A DNA stretch of 64,000 nt from Flavobacterium hankyongi (GTDB lineage: Bacteria > Bacteroidota > Bacteroidia > Flavobacteriales > Flavobacteriaceae), in NCBI RefSeq assembly GCF_036840915.1, contig NZ_CP085725.1:1054001-1118000 (forward strand), given 5' to 3'. Of the stretch, positions 43,558 to 51,846 are shown in pieces. The translations under genes were made by a program, and so were the position numbers. The notes beneath the pieces were generated by a model. The model did not search any database, was not told the origin of the DNA, and was given only the letters and a program-made list of their open reading frames with translations. The stretch's first letter is position 1. Every line of letters starts with the position of its first letter.

Positions 43558-44331
43558 TTAAATTACTTCAAACTTATCACTCCCTTGAGGCAAATAAAAT
43601 GAAATATCTAGCATTAGTTCTTCCTTAGTTTTTTCATTAACCAATGTCAATCCTGATTCACCATTTAACTTTTTAAGCATTGCTACTTTACCAAAACCAT
43701 AAATATGGAATACTGATTTTTTATCAACCGGAATTGTTTTAAATCCGCTTTTAAAATCTTCAATTAATTCTTCAATTCTTGAATCTGATTCTGATTTGCT
43801 TAAATACATAGAAGACGTCATATTATGTTCTCTAGCTGTTATCTTCTTTTGAAAACCAGTATAATCTCCTTTATTAATCAAACCAACTATTTCATTATAA
43901 GCCAGATGCAATTTATCCTTATGATTATCATCATTTTTAATACTTACTCCATTTTGCCAAGCTTCAAGTTTATAAGGCACTTTAGCATTAAATTTTTTAC
44001 TAGATGCTATTACTGGCAATTTTTTATCTTCTATTGGTTCCGATTTATATTCAGCAAATTGCTCCTTAAAAACAAAATCGTTAGAAACATCAAATAATTT
44101 TATATCGTATTTTAGCTCAGCCTTTTCGTGTATTGAGGTTTCCCCCAGCAAAGGAAGAATTTTATGTGATAGTAGTTGTTCACCACTCTCCAGAATAGCA
44201 TAATTGATAGGCAAATTTGTAGAAACTTGTCCTTCAACATTCATTGAAATTACTGGATAGTCATTAATTAGTATTTCAAACATACATGCTGAAGCACTAA
44301 AATCGATCATATAATAAGGTTGTTGTGTCAT
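43558..44331 (-). CDS. immunity-like paralogue A (four-member array family)
   Basis: 257 aa, no signal peptide. Begins YYMIDFSASACMFEILINDYPVI and has LPINYAILESGEQLLSHKILPL and the C-terminal IYGFGKVAMLKKLNGESGLTLV. The same blocks occur in the proteins at 45853, 48967 and 50893 (pattern N-x-P-[x]-N-x-x-[IL]-L-x-[GS]-G and FG-x-GK/x-V). N-terminal beta-rich half and helical second half. No known family. It is the last of the array, 7 nt after a lipoprotein gene; an immunity role is inferred from repetition next to effectors. Confidence 0.75.
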   Translation of the reverse strand: MTQQPYYMIDFSASACMFEILINDYPVISMNVEGQVSTNLPINYAILESGEQLLSHKILPLLGETSIHEKAELKYDIKLFDVSNDFVFKEQFAEYKSEPIEDKKLPVIASSKKFNAKVPYKLEAWQNGVSIKNDDNHKDKLHLAYNEIVGLINKGDYTGFQKKITAREHNMTSSMYLSKSESDSRIEELIEDFKSGFKTIPVDKKSVFHIYGFGKVAMLKKLNGESGLTLVNEKTKEELMLDISFYLPQGSDKFEVI

Positions 44332-44338
44332 TTGAACT

Positions 44339-44977
44339 TTATGAAGAAAATGTTTTTATTAATAGCTCTTTCGTTGTTAGTTCAGTATAACCTTGTACAT
44401 CAGATTTAATATTGTTATCAATTACAAAAATGGTGATACCTTCATTTTGACTATACTTTTTCCCTTTATTAGATTCAACAAAATTTAAATCAAATGTTTG
44501 AGAAACTATTAGGCTTCTGTTGACCGATTTTAAGTCCCATGAATATGCTGAATTACCCACAAGCCATCCTTCTTTGTTTTTATTTGGTAATTGCTTCAAA
44601 ATTTTAGGATTTCCATATTGACTTTGCAAATAATCTAGGGCCTTCTTGCAATTTTCTTTACCTTCAATTGAAATTTTTATACCAACAATTTTTCGCTCTT
44701 TTACATTATTAAGAAACGTTCCCACTGAATTCATTGCAATTTGATCTTCAGCGTTTTCAGGAATATTTACAATTCCAAACCTAAAACCTTTTGTTTCATA
44801 TGTATAAGCTAAAGGTAATTTAGCAGCAATATCATATTGCTCTGTCATTATTTTTTTGTCTTTAAAAAGATCTTTATAATTTTCAGCAAAATTCAAATTA
44901 TTTAAATCTTTTTCTTGTGTAATACACGAATTAGAAAATAACATAATAATTAAAAAATATATACAATTTGTTTTCAT
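44339..44977 (-). CDS. lipoprotein of the immunity array
   Basis: 212 aa. Lipobox FSNSCITQ, then SIEGKENCKKALDYLQSQYGNPKIL, a segment also seen in the lipoprotein at 46644 (FFDVLKKKLGNPTEIL) and more weakly at 48497 (ITNRFGKIKVI). Two later strands (GWLVGNSAYSWDLKSVNRSLIVSQ) are typical of small periplasmic immunity proteins, but no family is recognised. Confidence 0.72.
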   Translation of the reverse strand: MKTNCIYFLIIMLFSNSCITQEKDLNNLNFAENYKDLFKDKKIMTEQYDIAAKLPLAYTYETKGFRFGIVNIPENAEDQIAMNSVGTFLNNVKERKIVGIKISIEGKENCKKALDYLQSQYGNPKILKQLPNKNKEGWLVGNSAYSWDLKSVNRSLIVSQTFDLNFVESNKGKKYSQNEGITIFVIDNNIKSDVQGYTELTTKELLIKTFSS

Positions 44978-45000
44978 GATAATATGAAATTATTAACTTT

Positions 45001-45102
45001 TTATGATAGGTATATCGGTACTGATCCTGTTGTTGATGTATTTAATACGTTATAATTGTAGCTTTGAGAACTATAAATTACACATTTAGAAAAATCATAT
45101 TG
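45001..45102 (-). pseudogene. possible orphan protein tail between array genes
   Basis: After the DUF3592-like gene, the shifted minus-strand frame reads YDFSKCVIYSSQSYNYNV then LNTSTTGSVPIYLS and stops. It has no start of its own. It occupies the same place as the effector tail at 47351 relative to a DUF3592-like gene and a lipoprotein gene. It could be the last 30 or so codons of a displaced effector, but the similarity to any protein is not established. Confidence 0.3.
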
Positions 45103-45853
45103 CTTTATTTCTAAAACCTTTAAAAACTGCATACAAAGAGAATAAAAGGATCAAGAAGAAAATCAAACAGGTCACAAATGCCCAGACAGGCATATCAGAT
45201 TCTCCAAATAAATAATTATATATTGGATAGACTAAACCAAAAGTAAACAAGGTCAAACCCATTTTAAAGCCAATTATTAACGCTTTCACAAAAACACTCT
45301 TAAAGCTTTGAACTGAATAGCCAAAGGTATATTTAATTAAAGTAATTGATATGAAACCAAAAATTATTGAGAACAAAAAGCCAATAAATAACAAAAAGTA
45401 AGTTTTAAAATTATGTTCCAATACAGTTTCACTTCCTTCAAAATAAGATACTTTGACTGTTTTGCCAACTTCAGGAATTGAACCTGAATGCGTAACAGAT
45501 TCTAAAACTTTTTCATCTCCATATTTATCATCAAACTTAAAAATAGTTATATGTAAAGTCTTGAATCTATATCTACCATCTGTGCTTTCCTGTCTTTCTT
45601 TATTTGTTTTATAATTAACAATCTTGGCAGAATAGCTATCCCCATAAAAATATGTCTTAAGAGAATCCACAGACATATAAAAAGTTGATACAAAAATTGA
45701 AATCACACTTAAAAACAAGATAAAAGTAAATGAAATTGACAAGCACCCCTTATCTTCAAGTCTTTTAGAGATTTTAAGACTAATAAATACAGAGAATAAA
45801 ATGAGTATAATTATTAAATACCCTGTATTAGTAATTTTCAATAGTGGAAACAT
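45095..45853 (-). CDS. DUF3592-like membrane protein of the immunity array
   Basis: 252 aa. Two N-terminal helices, a soluble loop (YFYGDSYSAKIVNYKTNKE, HSGSIPEVGKTVKVSYFEGSETVLEH), then four helices. The loop pattern matches DUF3592-type proteins and the paralogues at 47770 and 50102. Its start overlaps the stop of paralogue B by one base (TAATG). Inner-membrane immunity proteins commonly protect against pore-forming or periplasm-acting toxins. Confidence 0.78.
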   Translation of the reverse strand: MFPLLKITNTGYLIIILILFSVFISLKISKRLEDKGCLSISFTFILFLSVISIFVSTFYMSVDSLKTYFYGDSYSAKIVNYKTNKERQESTDGRYRFKTLHITIFKFDDKYGDEKVLESVTHSGSIPEVGKTVKVSYFEGSETVLEHNFKTYFLLFIGFLFSIIFGFISITLIKYTFGYSVQSFKSVFVKALIIGFKMGLTLFTFGLVYPIYNYLFGESDMPVWAFVTCLIFFLILLFSLYAVFKGFRNKAI

Positions 45854-46635
45854 TACCTAATTATTTCGAATACTTGTTTATTTTTTATCTTATGAATTAA
45901 AATCGGATAACTAAACTCTTCATTATTTTGATTTTTATAATAAATAATTGGTAAGCCATTCTCTCTAACCAAATTTATGACACATGAATTAGCGAATTTT
46001 TGAATAGTTGTTACTTGAGGAAAAGATTCAATTATAAAATTATCATTTTTTAAAGTAGCTATTAAATCTTCTAATTCCTTTTTGTTGTTTGTATTTTGAA
46101 GATACATAGCAATATCAGTTTCTTCAAACCTATTTAACATCTCAAAGGAGATTTTATCAACATTATTTTCTCTAAATAATTCGTAAATTTTTTTGTAAAA
46201 AGCTATAATTTCATTTTTGTAATCTTCTTCTTCAATTTTTAAAGAGCTCTTCCATCCTCTTAGTTCATAATTTACTACTGAATCAAAAGTCGATTCATAT
46301 TCGATAAATGAATACTCAGATTTAGATAAATCCGGAGTCTCAAACTTAAAAACATTGAAAACATTTTCATAATCAGTAGTTGATGAATCATAATAGAATA
46401 CTTTTATTTTAACAAAACCATCATCTCTCAATTTACTTTCCGTTTTTAAAGGCTTAATTCTTAATCTAATCTTTTGCAGTCCTTTCCCAAGAATAAGGTG
46501 ATTTATCGGATAATGAGAAAAAATAGAGCCTCCTACATTATGAATAAACGCAGGTAAATCATTAATATATATATCGAAGTTACATATTGACGAATTGAAA
46601 TCAACTAGATAATAAGGTTCAATAAAATTATTCAT
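45853..46635 (-). CDS. immunity-like paralogue B
   Basis: 260 aa. YYLVDFNSSICNFDIYINDLPAF, HYPINHLILGKGLQKIRLRIKPL, and the C-terminal TIQKFANSCVINLVRENGLPIIYY correspond to the same blocks in paralogue A. No signal peptide. Sequence identity among the paralogues looks low outside these blocks, suggesting immunity specificity has diverged. Between a lipoprotein and a DUF3592-like gene. Confidence 0.75.
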   Translation of the reverse strand: MNNFIEPYYLVDFNSSICNFDIYINDLPAFIHNVGGSIFSHYPINHLILGKGLQKIRLRIKPLKTESKLRDDGFVKIKVFYYDSSTTDYENVFNVFKFETPDLSKSEYSFIEYESTFDSVVNYELRGWKSSLKIEEEDYKNEIIAFYKKIYELFRENNVDKISFEMLNRFEETDIAMYLQNTNNKKELEDLIATLKNDNFIIESFPQVTTIQKFANSCVINLVRENGLPIIYYKNQNNEEFSYPILIHKIKNKQVFEIIR

Positions 46636-46643
46636 TATGTTCT

Positions 46644-47354
46644 TTAGTTTAAATATTTACTCAATATTGGATCTTCATTAGGATTATGAAATCCAAAAAT
46701 AACTTTGTCTTTGAGTGCTTTTTTAGAAATGACAACCAAACTATTACTTATATAATTTCCTACGGGAACTAGTGTTAATTGATAAATTATATCACTATCA
46801 ACCCAGATAAAATGTTCAGGATATGAAAAATAAAATTGTTCTAGTACTTCATCCTTGTACTTTTTTGCTTGATTAGGCATTTTTTCAATTAGCATTTTTT
46901 GAGAAATATTTTTATCATCAAAATTTACACCATCTTTAATTAAAATTTCTGTTGGATTTCCTAATTTCTTTTTTAACACATCAAAAAAATCTAATGTTTG
47001 AGTATTTTTCACATGAATTCTCATAAACGATATTTTTTCATCATAAACACTAATAGAAACCCCCATAACATCATTAACTCTCAATCCACTATAATTTAAT
47101 TGATTAGTGTTTTTTTCTTCCATAAAAGTATATTTAACAACTCTTTCACCATCATCCCTTAACCCCAATGAGACTTCATCATTTTGATAATCCAAAACAT
47201 AGTGTCCCTTCTGTTCCTCTTTTTTATACACGTTAAGATCGTCTAAATATATACTTGCCTTTTGATTAAAATCTATTTTTGATAAATCAAGTTCTTTATT
47301 ATTACAACTAATCAATACTAATAAAGTTAAAACTAACATAATCTTACTTTTCAT
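46644..47354 (-). CDS. lipoprotein following the orphan effector tail
   Basis: 236 aa. Lipobox LVLISCNNKEL; then HYVLDYQNDEVSLGLRDDGE, MGVSISVYDEKISFMRIHV, FFDVLKKKLGNPTEIL and the C-terminal DSDIIYQLTLVPVGNYISNS. Its ATG overlaps the stop of the orphan effector tail by 4 nt, just as real immunity genes overlap their effectors, so it is the most likely cognate of that tail. Confidence 0.75.
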   Translation of the reverse strand: MKSKIMLVLTLLVLISCNNKELDLSKIDFNQKASIYLDDLNVYKKEEQKGHYVLDYQNDEVSLGLRDDGERVVKYTFMEEKNTNQLNYSGLRVNDVMGVSISVYDEKISFMRIHVKNTQTLDFFDVLKKKLGNPTEILIKDGVNFDDKNISQKMLIEKMPNQAKKYKDEVLEQFYFSYPEHFIWVDSDIIYQLTLVPVGNYISNSLVVISKKALKDKVIFGFHNPNEDPILSKYLN

Positions 47355-47716
47355 AAATCTAAATAATACTTATTAAATTTAATTTCATCTGGTTCTACTA
47401 AAATTGCCTCATCTTCATAAGTGAAACTTCTTTTAAAAACACCAAATTTTACTGTTGCAGCTGCTATGAATGTAGCCTTTATTCCTCCAAACTCTGCAAT
47501 TGGTGATGAATAAATTCCTTTTTTATCTGCACCTACTTTAACACCACCAGAAATAGATGTACTAACATCGGCTTTAACCACTCCATCTACTCCAATATTT
47601 GCCGAACCAGCTTTAAATTCAAGTTTGACTTGTATTTTTCCTTCGACACCAACTTTACCCTTAGTATTTTTAATTGATTCTATATCACCTTTTATTACAA
47701 CTTCTCCATTTTGTAC
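47351..47716 (-). pseudogene. orphan effector C-terminal tail
   Basis: An open minus-strand frame of about 121 codons with no normal start: a stop precedes it at 47717 and the only start-like codon is an internal GTG at 47581. It reads through GKVGVEGKIQVKLEFK, VGADKKGIYSSPIAEFGGIK and FNKYYLDL. These align with the end of the 774-aa effector at 51839 (GKFGLEVELSVKGKWEFK, VGIEADEKGIFIRAKADFDGLK, NMKKYFND). So this is the displaced end of a paralogous effector, kept next to its lipoprotein partner. Recombination into a full effector could re-activate it. Confidence 0.75.
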
Positions 47717-47769
47717 ATTTTATGATAAGCACAAAACTATTTAATACAATATGTATGTGGTATTCAAAC

Positions 47770-48543
47770 CTAAGATGTTGTAGTGAAATTATTTCGCCAT
47801 AATAAATAAATTATAGGCGATAAAATGACAATAAATAGTAATAATAAATAGTTTAACAATCCATTGTTTAGAGTATTAAAAAAACTATATATGAGAAGAA
47901 TTTCAAATATTATAATCCCACATTTTAACCCATAAAACATGCTCGAAAAAAAGATTTTTTTATTAAAAGTCATGTCTTTTCCAAGCGCATATTGAATAAT
48001 TGAAAATGATATAAAACCAAATATTGTAGTAGATAAAAATGCAAATAACAAAAATAGAATAGATGTTACTCCATTTTCTAATACAGAGTTGTTACCCTTT
48101 ATGTATACAACTTCTTTTTCACTACCTATTGTTGGTGAATCAGTTCCACTAGTGGATGATTTTAATTTTAGAACATTATTTTCATTATCAATAAATTGAA
48201 AAATTGGAGTATAATATTTTACTGTTTTTGTCCTATTATTAACTCTTTCACTTTCTGTGTAGGATTCTATTTTTATAACTTTAGCCTTATATATTTGTCC
48301 TTTAAGAAAATGAAAGCATAGATTTTTGCCAATGTATAAAGATCCCAAAAGCAAAGTAAAAATGCTAAAAATAGTAACAAAGGCAAATATATTTGTAAGA
48401 CAACCTCTTTCACCAACCCTTTTATTTATTTTGTATGATAAAAAAATTATACATATTATATAAGTAAAAGTCAAATAGGTATTTGTTGATATTACATTAG
48501 TGATTAAGAAAGTTTGTAAAAAACACATAACCATTATTATCAT
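47770..48543 (-). CDS. DUF3592-like membrane protein of the immunity array
   Basis: 257 aa, two helices, a loop (FLKGQIYKAKVIKIESYTES, SPTIGSEKEVVYIKGNNSVLENG) and four more helices; paralogue of 45095 and 50102. The start is uncertain: the frame begins within the end of the preceding lipoprotein gene (47 nt overlap), and one of the Met codons at 48543, 48534 or 48528 must serve. Directly upstream of the orphan effector tail. Confidence 0.75.
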   Translation of the reverse strand: MIIMVMCFLQTFLITNVISTNTYLTFTYIICIIFLSYKINKRVGERGCLTNIFAFVTIFSIFTLLLGSLYIGKNLCFHFLKGQIYKAKVIKIESYTESERVNNRTKTVKYYTPIFQFIDNENNVLKLKSSTSGTDSPTIGSEKEVVYIKGNNSVLENGVTSILFLLFAFLSTTIFGFISFSIIQYALGKDMTFNKKIFFSSMFYGLKCGIIIFEILLIYSFFNTLNNGLLNYLLLLFIVILSPIIYLLWRNNFTTTS

Positions 48544-48970
48544 TGAATTTCGAATAACTAATATTTGCGTTGTATTTTAAGTTTTTTATTACTTTTATTT
48601 TACCAAATCTATTAGTTATATTTTCCACAGAATCATATTTTTTATCAAAAAGTATATAATCTTCCAAATTATCCGATATTAAAGTAAATCCATTCACAAT
48701 ATCATTTTTGAAATACAATACTAATTTTTGTTTTCCTTTTAAAGTCATACCAATTGAACTACCAGTAATATTTTCTAAAACTATATAATAAAAATCATTT
48801 GTACCATTTATTAAATTAGAGTCGAAAAATGATAACTCGCTATTCTTTTTTCCAATAAGAAAATTTAAATCGATTTTTTTTTCTGAACAAGAAATCAATT
48901 CAGAAGAAAAACAAATTCCTAGAAATAAAAGAGAGGTGTTTTTAAGAAAATGTCTCCTTTCCATAATCAA
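48497..48970 (-). CDS. Tat-type lipoprotein of the immunity array
   Basis: 157 aa. The N-terminus MERRHFLKNTSLLFLG carries a twin-arginine motif (RRxFLK) followed by lipobox ELISCSEKK, so export of a folded lipoprotein is predicted, unlike its Sec-type siblings. The globular part (TGSSIGMTLKGKQKLVLYF, SVENITNRFGKIKVI) is similar in pattern to the lipoproteins at 44339 and 46644. Overlaps paralogue C by 4 nt. Confidence 0.72.
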   Translation of the reverse strand: MIMERRHFLKNTSLLFLGICFSSELISCSEKKIDLNFLIGKKNSELSFFDSNLINGTNDFYYIVLENITGSSIGMTLKGKQKLVLYFKNDIVNGFTLISDNLEDYILFDKKYDSVENITNRFGKIKVIKNLKYNANISYSKFNDNNGYVFFTNFLNH

Positions 48971-49803
48971 ATAATTGTTAAATTATCTCTCAAGGATTTT
49001 TTATGTAACTTAATATCAAACTCAACCTTAATCTCTGGCTCAATTGGGTCAAAGAAAACAATTGGACTGCTTCCATCAGGATTCAAGAGATTTACCAGCT
49101 TACCGTAACCAAAAATATTTAATTTTAATTTTGAAAAATCTAAGGGTTTAACTTCTAATTTTTTATTGAAAACCTGATTGATTTTACTACGAATTTCATT
49201 TTCTTTTTCTTTGTTAAAGTAAAAGCCTTCTGATTGTAACTTTTCTTTATCCTTTGATACTTCAATAAATTCGCTAGCATTATATGTTTTCAATAAACTA
49301 TGAATTTTTGTATAGGCTTCAAAAACTTCACTTTGAAGTCTTTTTTGATCTAATTCTTTTAAATTAATTGAATTTTGCCAGCCTTTAAGTTTAAATGGTA
49401 GTGTAACATCAATTGTAGTTTTAATTATATAAGAGTCCAGTCCTTTATATACATTAGTAATTGCGCCATTTTTATCAAAAAAAGCATCCGGAGTACTTAA
49501 CTCTGGGTGAAAAGAGTGTTTTGTCTCTTTCCAATTATCTATATCAGATAAATTAAATTCTATGGACATTCCATCATTTTCGGTTAATGAATTTTGTTTA
49601 TGTCTAGGATACATAACGCCCTTTACTTCATATTTCCCGCTTTCTAACAAAATATGATTAATTGGTACACTACCATCATAAATCCCATCAATAGTTTTAT
49701 CTCCTAAATATTCGAAGACAGGTACATCATTCACATAAACGATAACCGCACAATTTAGATTAGGATATATTTCGTAAGATGGTTTTATTATCTTATTTTT
49801 CAT
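48967..49803 (-). CDS. immunity-like paralogue C
   Basis: 278 aa, no signal peptide. CAVIVYVNDVPVFEYLGDK, SVPINHILLESGKYEVKGVMYP, LPFKLKGWQNSINLKELDQ and the C-terminal FGYGKLVNLLNPDGSSPIVFF match paralogues A and B (A has KLEAWQNGVSI). Longest member of the family. Coupled by ATGA to the Tat-type lipoprotein gene downstream. Confidence 0.75.
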   Translation of the reverse strand: MKNKIIKPSYEIYPNLNCAVIVYVNDVPVFEYLGDKTIDGIYDGSVPINHILLESGKYEVKGVMYPRHKQNSLTENDGMSIEFNLSDIDNWKETKHSFHPELSTPDAFFDKNGAITNVYKGLDSYIIKTTIDVTLPFKLKGWQNSINLKELDQKRLQSEVFEAYTKIHSLLKTYNASEFIEVSKDKEKLQSEGFYFNKEKENEIRSKINQVFNKKLEVKPLDFSKLKLNIFGYGKLVNLLNPDGSSPIVFFDPIEPEIKVEFDIKLHKKSLRDNLTII

Positions 49804-50010
49804 AATTTAATTCAAATAAAATTTCAGCATATTTGGTATTTTACCTTTTAAAAAATGCTCCTTTTCATTTCCTAGAAATACAAGTTGTTTGAAATGTAAG
49901 AAACTCAAAAGCAAATTGAAGACAATTGTATGATATATTTTTTTAAATATCATCAATAAATTAATAACTTCTAAATTCTACTTATCCAACTGGAAGATTT
50001 AATAAAGTAC

Positions 50011-50099
50011 TTAATCACTAATGCTTTCGAAACCATCCTCTGCTTTTCTAGTTAAAGAAATCACTTCCTATTCGTTATCTAATCTCACAAGTTGATATT
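50011..50099 (-). pseudogene. decayed lipoprotein C-terminus
   Basis: In the 298-nt gap between 49803 and 50102 the minus strand reads YQLVRLDNE, a stop, then EVISLTRKAEDGFESISD and a stop. The pieces resemble the end of the lipoprotein at 46644 (IYQLTLVPVGNYISNSLVVISKKA). It has no start codon and a premature stop. The rest of the gap shows nothing recognisable. Confidence 0.35.
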
Positions 50100-50101
50100 T
50101 T

Positions 50102-50875
50102 TTAATCTCTTTTACTGAATTCTATATTATTATTCTTTTTTACATATTTATCATTTAACGATTGATTAATTAAACGATCAAAAAACATAGTAACAATCAC
50201 ACTTATTAACAAACATAATATAAAACCTATTAAAATATCTATCGTATTGTAGAAGAACCTTATATATAGAAAACAAATAACAACTATACTAAATAACAGA
50301 ACCAGAGAAGATAACAGCATTCTTCTAACAACATTTCTAAAATTTAAAAAGTATATATTATGTGTTATTGTAAATAATTTATATATTACTAGTGCTGTAT
50401 TTACAAAAACCAAAAATAAGAGTAATACAAATAGATATTGAGTAAAAGACTTCTCAGTTACCCACTTTTTACCTTCAAGAAATATGATTTGCATTTTACT
50501 TCCAACAATAGGAACATCACTGGTTTCTATGTCCGTCTGCATAACCCTTCTGACATTATTCTTGTCTATAAATTCTACCCATTTCCTATATACTACAGAT
50601 TCAGAATAGACATTTCTTTTATTAATATCTTTAGTTTTATCTACACTCTCAATTTTTTTTATACGAACAATAGAAGCCGTGTAAGAATCACCTTTATAAT
50701 GGATTAATATTTGCTTTGAACATAAATAAACCGAAAAAACACAAACAAATAGTAATGAAAAAGTAGTGATAAAAAGAATACTAATACCATATCCTCTATA
50801 TTTTTCAATTTTTAAAATTTTGTACGTGAAATAACACGCCAAAACAAATACAAATAGACTTATTTTTAAAAACAT
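50102..50875 (-). CDS. DUF3592-like membrane protein next to the 774-aa effector
   Basis: 257 aa, two N-terminal helices, a loop (HYKGDSYTASIVRIKKIESV, SDVPIVGSKMQIIFLEGKKWVTE), then four helices and a charged tail; paralogue of 45095 and 47770. It follows the exported paralogue D by 17 nt and so belongs to the immunity set of the intact effector. A multi-pass membrane immunity protein would fit a toxin that acts at the inner membrane. Confidence 0.78.
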   Translation of the reverse strand: MFLKISLFVFVLACYFTYKILKIEKYRGYGISILFITTFSLLFVCVFSVYLCSKQILIHYKGDSYTASIVRIKKIESVDKTKDINKRNVYSESVVYRKWVEFIDKNNVRRVMQTDIETSDVPIVGSKMQIIFLEGKKWVTEKSFTQYLFVLLLFLVFVNTALVIYKLFTITHNIYFLNFRNVVRRMLLSSLVLLFSIVVICFLYIRFFYNTIDILIGFILCLLISVIVTMFFDRLINQSLNDKYVKKNNNIEFSKRD

Positions 50876-50892
50876 TAAAATATCAAATAATG

Positions 50893-51846
50893 TTAGTACA
50901 ATAGAAGTTCGTTACTATTATTTGGCATATATAAGAGAAAATTTATTGTCCCAAAACAAATTGAATTATCATCTTTATATTTCGCTTTGTAAATTAATCC
51001 ATATTTTTTTTCTCCTGATTTCATATCATTTTGCAATAAACAAGCTACTTTTCCATTTCCAAAATAGACAATTTTAGCATCTTTTTGAATAGGTAAAATT
51101 TCCAAATCATAAATTTCAGACATAAAAGACTCTAATGACTCATTTTTCAAATCTAATTCAATTTCTTCCTTTGTTGAAAAGTAAGTAATATGTCTTCTTT
51201 TTAAAAAGCCTTCATAAATATCAAGGTATTTTTTTGAGTCACCTTTTTCAATTATAGATTTAAACTCGTTTAATTTTGAAACAATCTTATCACCAATTTT
51301 ATTGATTTCATTCAGTTTTTGTGCATTTACCAATTTATCTATAACATAAGGAACATCAACATCAAAAATCAATTCATTTTCAATTAAAGAAATTTTATTT
51401 TCCTGATCAGGCATAATATAACTTTTCACAATTTCAGACTCGTTTTCATTACCAATCTCATTGTATGATAATGTTACTTTAAATACAGCATAGTTATTAA
51501 TCGTCTTTTCGTTTTTATTTGGATACACTCTAAAGTATATTCTCTGTTTCCCACTTGTCAAAATATTTTGATTAATCCCAAAAGTTGTATTCACAACTCT
51601 AGAATCCTCATTGTATGATGCTAAAATTTCATTTGTAAAAATTTCCCATCTACAATTGTTACTATAAACTTGCAAATAGTAGACTTTATTTTTACCACTA
51701 TAGTTATTACTAGTCATTTCTAAACTCATATTTGTTATTTTATTTTTATCATTAGAAACTAAATCAATAAACGCAAAGCAATCAATGGCTAAAAAAAGCA
51801 TTAAAATAATCGTGCCTGTGCATTTTTTAAACTTAAAATCAATCAT
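50893..51846 (-). CDS. immunity-like paralogue D, exported, coupled to the 774-aa effector
   Basis: 317 aa. Unlike A-C it has a signal peptide (TIILMLFLAIDCFAF). The body has CRWEIFTNEILASYNEDSRVV, FGINQNILTSGKQRIYFRVYP and IVYFGNGKVACLLQNDMKSG, the same three blocks as A-C. Its start overlaps the end of the effector gene by 8 nt. As the family member nearest an intact effector, it is the best candidate cognate immunity protein. Confidence 0.78.
   Translation of the reverse strand: MIDFKFKKCTGTIILMLFLAIDCFAFIDLVSNDKNKITNMSLEMTSNNYSGKNKVYYLQVYSNNCRWEIFTNEILASYNEDSRVVNTTFGINQNILTSGKQRIYFRVYPNKNEKTINNYAVFKVTLSYNEIGNENESEIVKSYIMPDQENKISLIENELIFDVDVPYVIDKLVNAQKLNEINKIGDKIVSKLNEFKSIIEKGDSKKYLDIYEGFLKRRHITYFSTKEEIELDLKNESLESFMSEIYDLEILPIQKDAKIVYFGNGKVACLLQNDMKSGEKKYGLIYKAKYKDDNSICFGTINFLLYMPNNSNELLLY

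Noticed and set aside
49804..50010. Intact gene in the gap before paralogue C
   Set aside because: All six frames are broken by stops; only the small remnant at 50011-50099 resembles coding sequence.
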